A DNA stretch of 64,000 bases. Origin: Centipeda periodontii DSM 2778 (GTDB lineage: Bacteria; Bacillota; Negativicutes; Selenomonadales; Selenomonadaceae). Position 1 is the first letter of the stretch. Each line of letters begins with the position of its first letter. The notes under the pieces were generated by a model. That model was given only the letters and a program-made list of their open reading frames with translations, ran no database searches and had not been told where the DNA came from. A program made the translations under genes and the position numbers. Positions 42,473-50,953 of the stretch are shown here, piece by piece. The stretch covers positions 1,112,905 through 1,176,904 of the forward strand of contig NZ_GL892076.1 of the NCBI RefSeq assembly GCF_000213975.1, written 5' to 3'.

Positions 42473-44145
42473 GCGTGCTCACCTCCCAATGTGATAACGT
42501 GATCCGCCCACGCGATGAGGGCGGGGCGGTGCGAGGTCAGAATCAGCGTGCGATGATGTGCAAATTGTGTCAGTGCCGCAATGACCTGTGCCTCCGTTTC
42601 CCCGTCCAGACCTGCCGTGATCTCGTCGAGCAGTACGATGGGGCGATTCTGAAAAAACGCGCGCGCGAGTCCGAGACGATGTCGCTCACCCGCAGAGAGC
42701 GGATGTCCGCCGGCGCCGAGCGGAGTTTCGAGTCCCTCGGGCAGGGAGCGCAGGAAGTCGCCGAGCGAAGCTGCCTCAAGTGTTGCCGTGAGGGTTTCGT
42801 TCGTGGCGTGTTTGAGCCAGAGGCTGACGTTCTCCGCAAGCGACGCCGTAAAGATATGCGGCTCCTGCGGAACGTAGGTGATGAGATTTTGCCGCGTTGC
42901 CGCAGAGAGGTGCGCAAGGTCAAATGCGCTGCCGTTTCCCGCACCGTCCGCGAGCACAATTTTTCCCTCCGTCGGTGCAGTCTGACCTGCGAGCAGGAGC
43001 AGCAGGGTAGATTTGCCGATGCCGCTCGCACCCGCAAGCACCGTGGCTTTTCCCGCAGGGAAGGAGTAATTCGTGTTCGTGAGCACGGTCTCCTCGGTCA
43101 GCGGATAGCGATAGGAGAGATGCTCCGCATGCACGGCGGGCGGCGAGAGGATCTGACTGCGTGCACCGTCCCCGGGGGAGGGGAGACCCACGTAGGGCAG
43201 GAGTGCCGCCTCCGCTGTCTTGGCATCCATCGCCGCATGAAACGCGATGCCGCCCTCGCGCAGCGGCTGATAGAAGAGCGGCGCGAGGATGAGGACAAAG
43301 AACGCCGTCTGAAACGTCATCATCCCATCGAGGAGGCGCAGACCGATGGAGACGGCAATGAGCGCAATCGAGAGTGTTGTAATCAGCTCGAGCGCGAACG
43401 CTGAGACAAAGGCAAGGCGCAGGACGGAGAGGGACGCCTCGGCGAAGCTGTGGCTCATCCGTGCAAGATGTGCGCCCTCTTCATCGACGCGGCGAAAGAT
43501 CTTGAGCGTCATCGCTGCACGCACGAGTTCGCCGAATCCGTCCGTGAGTGCCTGCATCTTGTCCCACTGCCGTTCACTCGCGCGGCGTGTCGCCTTGCCG
43601 ATGAGGAAGAGAAGGAAGGGCGCGATCGGCAGCGTGACGAGGAAGAGGAGCGCCGAGAGCGGATCCGCGATTGCCGTCACAATGAGAATGAGCGGGATGA
43701 GGACAACTCCTGCAATCATTGTGGGCAGTACCGTGTGAAAGAACGGATCGAGTGCATCGACGCGTTCGAGTATGAGCGTCAGCGCACCCGAGGAACTGCG
43801 GCCGTGCAGGAGCATTGCCTCGTGCAGGGAGGAGCGTGCGGAGAGGCGCACGTTATGCGAGAGCTGTGCCTCAATGCGTCCCTTCGGCAGGCGCAGCAGT
43901 GCCATCGAGAGAACGCACAAAAACAGCATCAGAAGATCTGATGCTGTTTCAGCAAGCCTGCCGTGTTCTATAAATACTGCATTCACAATGATGGCAGTCT
44001 CCCATGCTGCCGCGACGACGAGACCTCCGTGGAGGAACTCGATCGCCGCGCGCACGAGGATGCTGTTCCGCTCAGTGCGAAGCACAGACAGCAGAATGGA
44101 CTTCTTTTTTTCATTGTGATCAGTATGCCTGATGACCGTTGTCAT
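42469..44145 (-). CDS. cydD: thiol reductant ABC exporter, CydD subunit
   Basis: ATG 44145 is the best in-frame start I can find; it lies 26 bases inside the end of cydB and has only a weak ribosome site, which would mean coupled translation. The 558-residue half-transporter has six membrane helices, then an ATPase with Walker A GASGIGKST, signature LSAGERHRL (A for the usual G), Walker B PIVLLDEITAGLD and switch LTSHRPALI. It partners CydC. Confidence 0.88.
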   Translation of the reverse strand: MTTVIRHTDHNEKKKSILLSVLRTERNSILVRAAIEFLHGGLVVAAAWETAIIVNAVFIEHGRLAETASDLLMLFLCVLSMALLRLPKGRIEAQLSHNVRLSARSSLHEAMLLHGRSSSGALTLILERVDALDPFFHTVLPTMIAGVVLIPLILIVTAIADPLSALLFLVTLPIAPFLLFLIGKATRRASERQWDKMQALTDGFGELVRAAMTLKIFRRVDEEGAHLARMSHSFAEASLSVLRLAFVSAFALELITTLSIALIAVSIGLRLLDGMMTFQTAFFVLILAPLFYQPLREGGIAFHAAMDAKTAEAALLPYVGLPSPGDGARSQILSPPAVHAEHLSYRYPLTEETVLTNTNYSFPAGKATVLAGASGIGKSTLLLLLAGQTAPTEGKIVLADGAGNGSAFDLAHLSAATRQNLITYVPQEPHIFTASLAENVSLWLKHATNETLTATLEAASLGDFLRSLPEGLETPLGAGGHPLSAGERHRLGLARAFFQNRPIVLLDEITAGLDGETEAQVIAALTQFAHHRTLILTSHRPALIAWADHVITLGGEHA

Positions 44146-45136
44146 TCGGTGAGATGCGCTTGCGGAAGATGTAGTACGTCCAGATCTGATAGGCGAGGAC
44201 GACGGGAACGAGAATGGCCGCCGCAATCGTCATGATGGAGAGTGTGTACTCCGTCGAGGACGCATTGTAGATCGTGAGGCTGTACCCGGGATTCAGGCTC
44301 GAGACCATGAGGCGTGGGAAGAGACCGACAAAGAAGCCGATCGTTGTGCCGACAATTGCAAGACCGCCGAGCATGAATGCGGGCAGCTGTGTTCCCTTAT
44401 ACATTGCGCCAAGCGCTGCGACGAATGCCGCCGCCGAGAAGACAAGAGCGCCGGCAGCGAGCGGGCTCGCATAGAGATCCGTCTCAACATAGGTGAGGAT
44501 CATGCAGAGTACGTAGAGGAGCGCTGCGAGGACGCCGAACTTCAAACCGAGCACACGGGCGCGGTCGAGGAGATAGCGATCCGTGAGACGCAGGCGCAGG
44601 AACGCCGCACCGTGGAAGGCAAAGACCGTGAGGAAGGTTACGCCGCCGACCACCGTATAGGGGGTCAGAAGATCGAAGAAGTTGCCCTGATAGACCATGT
44701 TCGAGCCAATGGGCAGCCCCGCGATCAGATTCGTGACGGCAACGCCCCAGAGGAATGCAGGGACAATGCTGCCGAACGCAATCGCGTACGACCAGCGGCG
44801 CTGCCACTCTGCATCCTCACGCTGATGGCGGAACTCGAATGCGACACCGCGCAGGATGAGAGCGACGAGCATGAGGAAGAGTGCGATGTAGAAGGTGCTG
44901 AACATCGTCGCATAGACATGCGGAAACGCCGCAAAGGTAGCGCCGCCCGCCGTAATCATCCAGACCTCATTGCCGTCCCAGACGGGGCCAATCGTGCGGA
45001 TGACCTGAGAGCGGTCGCTCTCTTTGTCCGAAAGGAGTGTGAGCAGTGTGCCGACGCCGTAGTCAAATCCCTCGAGAAAGAAGAATCCCGTGAAGAGGAC
45101 GACGATGAGCACGAACCAGAGAATATTGTAGTCCAT
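44120..45136 (-). CDS. cydB: cytochrome bd quinol oxidase subunit II
   Basis: The 338-residue protein has about eight membrane helices, with the family opening FVLIVVLFTGFFFLEGFDYGVG and GPVWDGNEVWMITAGGATFAAFP. It forms the oxidase with CydA and lets the cell reduce oxygen at very low concentrations while protecting anaerobic enzymes. It starts 2 bases after cydA. Confidence 0.95.
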   Translation of the reverse strand: MDYNILWFVLIVVLFTGFFFLEGFDYGVGTLLTLLSDKESDRSQVIRTIGPVWDGNEVWMITAGGATFAAFPHVYATMFSTFYIALFLMLVALILRGVAFEFRHQREDAEWQRRWSYAIAFGSIVPAFLWGVAVTNLIAGLPIGSNMVYQGNFFDLLTPYTVVGGVTFLTVFAFHGAAFLRLRLTDRYLLDRARVLGLKFGVLAALLYVLCMILTYVETDLYASPLAAGALVFSAAAFVAALGAMYKGTQLPAFMLGGLAIVGTTIGFFVGLFPRLMVSSLNPGYSLTIYNASSTEYTLSIMTIAAAILVPVVLAYQIWTYYIFRKRISPNDNGHQAY

Positions 45137-45138
45137 TC

Positions 45139-46509
45139 TTACTTCCCTCCTTCGATGGCAGGGGTGATCTGCGTGCGGCGGATGAAGCGGAAGGCGAGAT
45201 AGAGCGCCGTGATCAGGAGCAGCAGGTAGAGCACCGTGAACCCGATCATTGAAATCATGATCTCAGCAGAGGTGAGATTCGGCGAAACACCGTCCACCGT
45301 CTTTTGGAGTCCGACGACGAGCCATGGCTGACGCCCCATCTCCGCGACAATCCAGCCGCAGGAGTTTGCGATAAAGGGAACGACCACGAGCCACGGGAGC
45401 GCGTAGAGCAGTTTTTTTGCCGAGAACAGCTTGTCTTTTTTTGCGAGGTAGAACACCACGAGCGAAACGAGCACCATGAAGAAGCCGGAGCCAACCATCG
45501 CGCGGAACGAGTAGAAGAGCATGGTTACATGCGGACGATAGTCGCCGGGACCGTGCTTTTCAACCGCCTCTTTTTGGAGATCGTTGATACCGCGCACCTC
45601 GCCCTTGATATTATCGTGCACCATGATCGTGAACATGTAGGGGATGGTGATCTCGAAGTCATTGTGTCCCTTCTCCATGTTCGGGTAGGCAACGACGGCA
45701 AACGGCGCGGGATCCTCCGTCTCCCAAAGCGCCTCCATCGCCGCGAGCTTCATCGGGCTTGCCTGTGCGAGGTACTGCGTGTGGAAATGCCCGCTCAGAA
45801 TGACGCCGACGACGCCGACCACCGTGTAGACCGCGCCCGCCTTGATCGCCTGCGTAAAGGCGTAGCGCGACTCCGTATCGTGGAGCAGCTTCCATGCCGA
45901 AACCGCCATGACGACGAAGCCCGCAGTTGTGATGCCTGCGAACAGCGTGTGGGACTGCTCGCCGAGGATGTAGTGATTTGTTACGAGCTCAAAGAAACTT
46001 GCCATCTCCGCGCGGCCGTTCGCAAGCGTATAGCCGACGGGATGCTGCATGAACGAGTTTGCGACGAGAATCCAGAACGCCGACAGATTACTGCCGATTG
46101 CGACGAGCCAGATACAGGCACAGTGCGCTTTTTCCGACAGCTTATCCCAGCCGAACATCCAGATGCCGAGGAAGGTCGACTCGAGGAAGAACGCCGTGAG
46201 CGCTTCGAGTGCAAGCGGCGCGCCGAAGATGTCGCCCATGAAGCGCGCGTACTCCGACCAGTTCATGCCGAACTGGAACTCCTGCACCAGACCGGTGACG
46301 ACACCCATCGCGAAATTGATGAGAAAGAGCGTGCCAAAGAAATGCAGCAGCTTTCGGCAGGTCTTCTTCCATTCCGGCTTCTTCGTCCGCACGTAGCACG
46401 TCTCGAGCATGGCGACGAAGATCGCCATGCCGAGGGTGACGGGGACGAAGAGAAAGTGATAGATGGTTGTGATTGCAAACTGCCATCGTGACAGCAGCAC
46501 TTCTTCCAT
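45139..46509 (-). CDS. cydA: cytochrome bd quinol oxidase subunit I
   Basis: ATG 46509 follows GGAGGGG at 7 bases; a TTG two codons earlier is in frame but less likely. The 456-residue protein has the axial haem His in SRWQFAITTIYHFLFVPVT, another in a helix near 180, and the GRQPW motif in EMGRQPWLV. The quinol loop is the short form. First gene of cydABDC plus the 40152 gene. Confidence 0.95.
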   Translation of the reverse strand: MEEVLLSRWQFAITTIYHFLFVPVTLGMAIFVAMLETCYVRTKKPEWKKTCRKLLHFFGTLFLINFAMGVVTGLVQEFQFGMNWSEYARFMGDIFGAPLALEALTAFFLESTFLGIWMFGWDKLSEKAHCACIWLVAIGSNLSAFWILVANSFMQHPVGYTLANGRAEMASFFELVTNHYILGEQSHTLFAGITTAGFVVMAVSAWKLLHDTESRYAFTQAIKAGAVYTVVGVVGVILSGHFHTQYLAQASPMKLAAMEALWETEDPAPFAVVAYPNMEKGHNDFEITIPYMFTIMVHDNIKGEVRGINDLQKEAVEKHGPGDYRPHVTMLFYSFRAMVGSGFFMVLVSLVVFYLAKKDKLFSAKKLLYALPWLVVVPFIANSCGWIVAEMGRQPWLVVGLQKTVDGVSPNLTSAEIMISMIGFTVLYLLLLITALYLAFRFIRRTQITPAIEGGK

Positions 46510-46597
46510 TTCCAAACCCCTCCTAAAAAATAAAACCCTATGATAATATCACCGTCTTTTGTCACAAGAACTGCAACAAAATCCCTTGATTCGGTGA

Positions 46598-46626
46598 ATT
46601 ATATCATAGGTTAAAATGAAATACAA
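46598..46626 (-). promoter_or_regulatory. promoter of the cydABDC operon
   Basis: Minus strand: TTGTAT (46626-46621), 17-base spacer, TATAAT (46603-46598), about 90 bases upstream of cydA. A TTGTGAC half-site at about 46558-46564 recalls half of a Rex operator but has no second arm. Confidence 0.65.
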
Positions 46627-46671
46627 GTTAGATGAATATTTTTACTTATTTAGGAATAAATATCGTTAGCC

Positions 46672-48030
46672 TCATTCTCGAAGAGCGTTCACAATGAGCA
46701 AAATGACGAGCACAATAAGAGCGCCCCCGACGAATGGATAGGGCATCAGAGCGAGGTCAAAGGCTATGAAGATTCCTGCGGCAGCCGCTGTGAAGAGGAG
46801 AAGAAAGAGGATACTGAGCCATGCGTTCTGCTTCGCGCGCACACGCGCTGCGTTGCTCGTATCCCAGAGCGTGACGAGACTCGGCAATCCCTGCGCGTCG
46901 AGGGTGATGTCCGGCGTGAAGTTTGTCGAACGCCCTTGATTGCGCAGCGCCTGTGCCTCGAAGTAGGCGGCGTCCTCGGGGGACATCAACGGTTCAAGCT
47001 CCTGTGACGATTGCTCCCCGTCGGGTCCACGCAGGAGTTCTTCGTGCAGCGGATCGTGGGGCTGCTCTTCCATTTCGACGGCGGGGGGCTTATCGAGTGA
47101 GGAGGGGCAGCCGATGCTAATGTCCGCCGCACGCATTGCAGGCTGATCTGCCATCGGATTACCGACCATCGCGATGACGGAGCCGTGCGATTGGAGGAGG
47201 CGAATTTCGCGTGCTTTGTCTGCGCCCGTCAGGTCGGAACGCACTTCGGAGATGTGGAGTTCCTTGCCCGTCGCGTTCGCGAGGCGCTTCGTTTCACCCG
47301 TGAGGAGGACAAAACGAAGACCTCGTTCTTTGAGTGCTTGCAGTGCATGACGTACGTCGGCACGCACATCATCGCGAACTGCGATGATGCCGCGCGCGTA
47401 TTTGCTCGAGCTCACGAAGAGCGGCGTCTGTCCGCTCGTTGCAAGCTGGTCGGCGCGCGTGAGGAGTGCCGCGCTGATCTCGATGTTCTCCTCCTGCAGC
47501 CATTCCTTCTTGCCGACGCGTACGGGTGTGCGTGCAATCAGTGCCTCGACGCCGAAGCTCTCGGTCTCGTGCGCGGCGGAGTGACGCTGGAGATGCAGAC
47601 CGCGCTGGACAGCAGTGTCATAGAGCGCGTGGGCGTAGGGATGCGTTGCCTCACGCTCGGCACTCGCGGCAAGTGCGAGCAGCGATCCCTGTGTCATGCC
47701 TTCGGGCACGAGGGCAGAGATGAAGATGTTGCCCTCCGTTAGTGTGCCGTTGCGGTTGAATGCAATCGTGTCGACATGCAGCAGCTCGGTCAGCGCCCCC
47801 ATGCGGCTGCATGTGACGCCGGAGTCGCGCAGGCGTCGCTTAATCCGCAGGGCGATGAACCATCGCGATACGATAAAGGGCAGCGGCGAGGCCGCAAGAA
47901 ATACGCCGAGGAAGATCTCCGATGCAGCTTCAACGGAAATATCGCCTGTGATATACCAATAGCCTGCAGCGCACGCCGCAAGCACAACGCTTGCGATGAA
48001 ATGGAAGAATGTGGAGAAAAATTTCTTCAA
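46672..48030 (-). CDS. half-length P1B-type (heavy-metal) P-type ATPase pseudoenzyme
   Basis: The intact 452-residue frame matches the C-terminal half of a metal-transporting P-type ATPase: two N-terminal helices, a P/N-domain (residues about 80-300), an acidic Pro-rich linker, and two C-terminal helices. The metal-site CPC of the second helix is SPL (AASPLPF). The phosphorylated Asp motif DKTGT is NRNGT (47743-47757), and the hinge GDGxNDxPAL is GNPMADQPAM. The N-domain HP motif is kept (ATHPYAHAL), as is an LTGETKRLA region. The actuator domain with TGE and the first helices are missing. It cannot form the aspartyl phosphate and probably does not pump. It may be a regulatory or scaffolding protein, or a gene decaying while still open. 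Confidence 0.8.
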   Translation of the reverse strand: MKKFFSTFFHFIASVVLAACAAGYWYITGDISVEAASEIFLGVFLAASPLPFIVSRWFIALRIKRRLRDSGVTCSRMGALTELLHVDTIAFNRNGTLTEGNIFISALVPEGMTQGSLLALAASAEREATHPYAHALYDTAVQRGLHLQRHSAAHETESFGVEALIARTPVRVGKKEWLQEENIEISAALLTRADQLATSGQTPLFVSSSKYARGIIAVRDDVRADVRHALQALKERGLRFVLLTGETKRLANATGKELHISEVRSDLTGADKAREIRLLQSHGSVIAMVGNPMADQPAMRAADISIGCPSSLDKPPAVEMEEQPHDPLHEELLRGPDGEQSSQELEPLMSPEDAAYFEAQALRNQGRSTNFTPDITLDAQGLPSLVTLWDTSNAARVRAKQNAWLSILFLLLFTAAAAGIFIAFDLALMPYPFVGGALIVLVILLIVNALRE

Positions 48031-48067
48031 GGACGTTCAACTCCTGTCCTGTTACTTTTACAGAGGC

Positions 48068-48096
48068 ATTATAGCACAGGCAGAGGGCTGTGACAA
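48068..48096 (-). promoter_or_regulatory. promoter of the P-type ATPase-like gene
   Basis: Minus strand: TTGTCA (48096-48091), 17-base spacer, TATAAT (48073-48068). It supports the view that the ORF is expressed. Confidence 0.75.
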
Positions 48097-48176
48097 ATCC
48101 ATTCGTATATACTTGCCCCTTGCGATAAGAAAATGATAATATAGAGAAAAATGGTACGCGGTTTGGAGGAAACATG

Positions 48177-49130
48177 ATGAAAGCAGTCGTTGTATATGAA
48201 CCCGGCGGCGCGGAGCAGCTCGTATATACGGATGTACCGCGTCCCGTACGCAAGGACGGTTGGTCACTCGTGCGCGTGCGCGGATTCGGCGTGAATCACT
48301 CGGAGATCTTCACGCGGCAGGGACTATCTCCGTCTGTTGTATTTCCGCGCATTCTTGGCATCGAATGCGTCGGAACGGTGGAGGAGACGACGGATGTGGC
48401 ACGACTTCCTGTGGGACAACGTGTCGTTTCCATCATGGGAGAGATGGGGCGTGCCTTTGACGGCAGTTATGCGGAGTATGTGCTCCTGCCGAATGAGCAG
48501 ATCTATCCCGTGGAGAATGATCTGCCGTGGGAGGTCTTTGCGGCGATTCCCGAGACCTGTTATACAGCGTTTGGTTCACTGAAGAATCTGTGCATATCGG
48601 AGGGCAATACTGTGCTTGTGCGCGGCGGAGCAAGCGGCGTCGGAATTGCATTTCTGCGGCTGCTGCGTGCGCAGTTCCCTCATATACAGATCGACGGTAC
48701 GACACGTCGTGTTGAGATGGTGGAGCAGCTGCGCACAGAAGGATACAACCATGTTGTGATCGAAACGAACGGGGAACTCAATGCTGAGGAACGCTATGAC
48801 CGTATTCTCGATCTGGTTGGAGCGGCGGCAATGAAAGACTCTATGCGTCATTTGGCATCCGGCGGCATTCTGTGCAATACGGGACAACTCGGTGGGAAAT
48901 GGTATCTCGAGGAATTCGATCCCATTGTTGATCTTGCGGAGGATGCATATCTTACCTCATTCTATTCGGGCAATGTGCGCGTGGAACGCCTGCGTGAGCT
49001 GTTTGCGTACATTGGGCACTATGATGTTCCCGTACAGCCGGCACGTGTATTCTCCCTTGCGGAGACAGCGGAGGCACATCGCTGGCTTGAGGGACAGAAC
49101 GGCTTCGGCAAAGCGGTTGTCTTGCTATAG
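48177..49130 (+). CDS. MDR-family NADPH-dependent oxidoreductase (quinone reductase-like)
   Basis: Two adjacent ATGs (48174, 48177); GGAGG is 7 bases before the second. The 317-residue protein has the MDR fold: GroES-like N-terminal half with FGVNHSEIFTRQG and the nucleotide-binding VRGGASGVGIAFLRLL. The Cys/His ligands for structural or catalytic zinc are absent, as in zeta-crystallin-type NAD(P)H quinone reductases. Substrate unknown. A possible promoter (TTGCCC, 18 bases, TAATAT at 48137-48142) precedes it, and a terminator follows. Confidence 0.85.
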   Translation: MKAVVVYEPGGAEQLVYTDVPRPVRKDGWSLVRVRGFGVNHSEIFTRQGLSPSVVFPRILGIECVGTVEETTDVARLPVGQRVVSIMGEMGRAFDGSYAEYVLLPNEQIYPVENDLPWEVFAAIPETCYTAFGSLKNLCISEGNTVLVRGGASGVGIAFLRLLRAQFPHIQIDGTTRRVEMVEQLRTEGYNHVVIETNGELNAEERYDRILDLVGAAAMKDSMRHLASGGILCNTGQLGGKWYLEEFDPIVDLAEDAYLTSFYSGNVRVERLRELFAYIGHYDVPVQPARVFSLAETAEAHRWLEGQNGFGKAVVLL

Positions 49131-49139
49131 ATGCGGAAC

Positions 49140-49166
49140 CCCTCTCCTATTGCAGAGAGGGATTTT
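49140..49166 (+). terminator. terminator after the MDR oxidoreductase gene
   Basis: CCCTCTC and GAGAGGG form a 7-bp stem with an 8-base loop followed by ATTTTT. Confidence 0.75.
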
Positions 49167-49170
49167 TCAT

Positions 49171-49199
49171 TTGCATGACATTATCATCTGTGATATAAT
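49171..49199 (+). promoter_or_regulatory. promoter of the osmoprotectant transporter gene
   Basis: TTGCAT at 49171-49176, 17-base spacer, TATAAT at 49194-49199, 40 bases before the ATG. Confidence 0.7.
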
Positions 49200-49239
49200 A
49201 TAATTGTGATTAGACAAATTACATTTTGGGGATTGAAAC

Positions 49240-50781
49240 ATGGAACTCTTTCAGGCAGTTCTTTCGATTTTTGCAGAGCGCAGTACATTTTTTTTGCAGC
49301 TTTTGGTAGAGCATCTTTGGATTTCGGGCGCGGCAATCGGCATCGCAATCGTACTCGGTGGGACGGCAGGCGTGCTGATCCACAAATATGAACGGGCAGC
49401 GGCGCCAACACTCGGGACAGTGAACTTTCTCTATACGATCCCGTCGATCTCGATGCTCGGCTTCCTCATTCCGTTCTTTGGCATCGGCAATCGTTCGGCG
49501 ATCATTGCACTCACGATCTATGCGCTCCTGCCGATGGTACGCGCGACACACACGGGGCTGTCGCAGGTTCAGCCATCCCTGCGTGAGGCTGCTGCAAGCC
49601 TCGGCGGCTCGGAGCTGCATGTGCTGACGCGCGTTCAGATTCCGCTCGCGATGCCGATCATCATGAGCGGTATCCGCAATATGGCGACGATGACGATCGC
49701 GCTCGCGGGCATTGCATCCTTTATCGGCGCGGGCGGGCTCGGCGTTGCAATCTATCGCGGCATCACGACGAACAATCCCGCACTCACGATCGCAGGCAGT
49801 CTTCTGATCGCCGTGCTCGCCCTCGTTGTTGACGGTGTGCTCGGCTTTGCGGAGCGACGTATGGCAGAGCCCGTGCGGGAGCGCGAAATCAGCCGTACGG
49901 CATACGCCTCCGCGGCGGCGGCTGTGCTCATTGCGGTGAGCGGTGTGACGTATGGTTTTTTCGGGAAGGCAGATGTCGTGCATATCGCGACGAAGCCGAT
50001 GACGGAGCAGCTCATCATGGGCGAGATGCTGAAGCTCGTCATTGAGCACGATACGGGGCTCGAGGCGCGTATTACGGCAGGAGTCGGCGGCGGCACGTCG
50101 AACATCCACCCCGGCATGGAGAGCGGCGCGTTCGATATTTACCCCGAGTACACGGGGACGGGATGGAACATGGTGCTCAAGGAGGAGTCGAAATACGGTG
50201 AGGAACTGTTTCCGAAGCTGACCGAGGAGTATGAGCGGCGCTTTCGAATGCGCTGGATGGGGATGTATGGCTTTAACGATACGTTTGGCATTGCTGTGCG
50301 GCGTGACATTGCAGAGCAATACGATCTCCACACTTATTCCGACCTGCGCCGCGCGGCGCCCAATCTCACCTTTGGTGCGGAGTATGATTTCTTCGAGCGT
50401 GCGGATGGATTTCCCGCGCTCTGCAAGGCATACGGACTTGATTTTGCACGTACGGTTGATCTCGATATCGGGCTGAAATATCAGGCACTCGCGAACAAGC
50501 AAATGGATGTGATGATTGTGTTCACGACGGATGGGCAGCTTGCGGCGTCGGATGCACGCGTCTTGACAGACGATCAGGGATTCTTCCCGTCCTATCGCTG
50601 CGGGAACGTCGTGCGTGCAGAGGTGTTGGAGCGCCATCCGGAGCTTGGCGATGCGCTGGACAAGCTGACGGGTATCATCACGGATGAAGAGATGGCGGCG
50701 ATGAACTACGCTGTCGAGAGCGAGGGAAAAGAGCCGCGCTCCGTTGCGGAGAATTTTCTTCGCGGAAAGGGACTTCTTTGA
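49240..50781 (+). CDS. osmoprotectant (glycine betaine/choline) ABC transporter, fused permease and binding protein
   Basis: The 513-residue protein joins two subunits. Residues 1-210 are an OpuCB-type permease with about five helices and the coupling loop REAAASLGGSELHVLTRVQIPLAMP. After a further helix near residue 230 comes an OpuCC-type binding domain (about 245-513) with GTSNIHPGMESGAFDIYPEYTGTGW, which provides aromatic cage residues for quaternary amines. Such fusions are known in Firmicutes. The ATPase that should drive it is not adjacent: an unrelated FBPase follows. GGGGATTGAAAC precedes the start. Confidence 0.9.
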   Translation: MELFQAVLSIFAERSTFFLQLLVEHLWISGAAIGIAIVLGGTAGVLIHKYERAAAPTLGTVNFLYTIPSISMLGFLIPFFGIGNRSAIIALTIYALLPMVRATHTGLSQVQPSLREAAASLGGSELHVLTRVQIPLAMPIIMSGIRNMATMTIALAGIASFIGAGGLGVAIYRGITTNNPALTIAGSLLIAVLALVVDGVLGFAERRMAEPVREREISRTAYASAAAAVLIAVSGVTYGFFGKADVVHIATKPMTEQLIMGEMLKLVIEHDTGLEARITAGVGGGTSNIHPGMESGAFDIYPEYTGTGWNMVLKEESKYGEELFPKLTEEYERRFRMRWMGMYGFNDTFGIAVRRDIAEQYDLHTYSDLRRAAPNLTFGAEYDFFERADGFPALCKAYGLDFARTVDLDIGLKYQALANKQMDVMIVFTTDGQLAASDARVLTDDQGFFPSYRCGNVVRAEVLERHPELGDALDKLTGIITDEEMAAMNYAVESEGKEPRSVAENFLRGKGLL

Positions 50782-50782
50782 A

Positions 50783-50802
50783 GGAGTACGTTTGCGTACT
50801 CC
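50783..50802 (+). terminator. hairpin after the osmoprotectant transporter gene
   Basis: GGAGTACG-TTTG-CGTACTCC is a perfect 8-bp stem 1 base past the stop; it lacks a T-tract, so it may act in mRNA end protection rather than intrinsic termination. Confidence 0.4.
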
Positions 50803-50888
50803 CCGCGAACGCCTCGTTGCGCAAGTGATCGTGTGCTCCTCACTTGCTTCACTAAGCGCGAGCTCGTGCTTCCTCTCATTTCGCGTCC

Positions 50889-50917
50889 TTGAATTTTCAC
50901 CTGCATAATGTTAGAAT
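50889..50917 (+). promoter_or_regulatory. promoter of fbp
   Basis: TTGAAT at 50889-50894, 17-base spacer, TAGAAT at 50912-50917, 36 bases before the start codon. Confidence 0.6.
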
Positions 50918-50953
50918 GCAGAAGAGTAAAAATATTGCGTAGGAGGAAACAAG

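Noticed and set aside
46550-46570. Rex or Fnr operator upstream of cydA
   Set aside because: Only a half-site TTGTGAC is seen; no second arm at the right spacing.
46672-48030. Functional copper or zinc exporting ATPase
   Set aside because: The phosphorylation Asp, hinge Asp residues, CPC and actuator domain are all missing.
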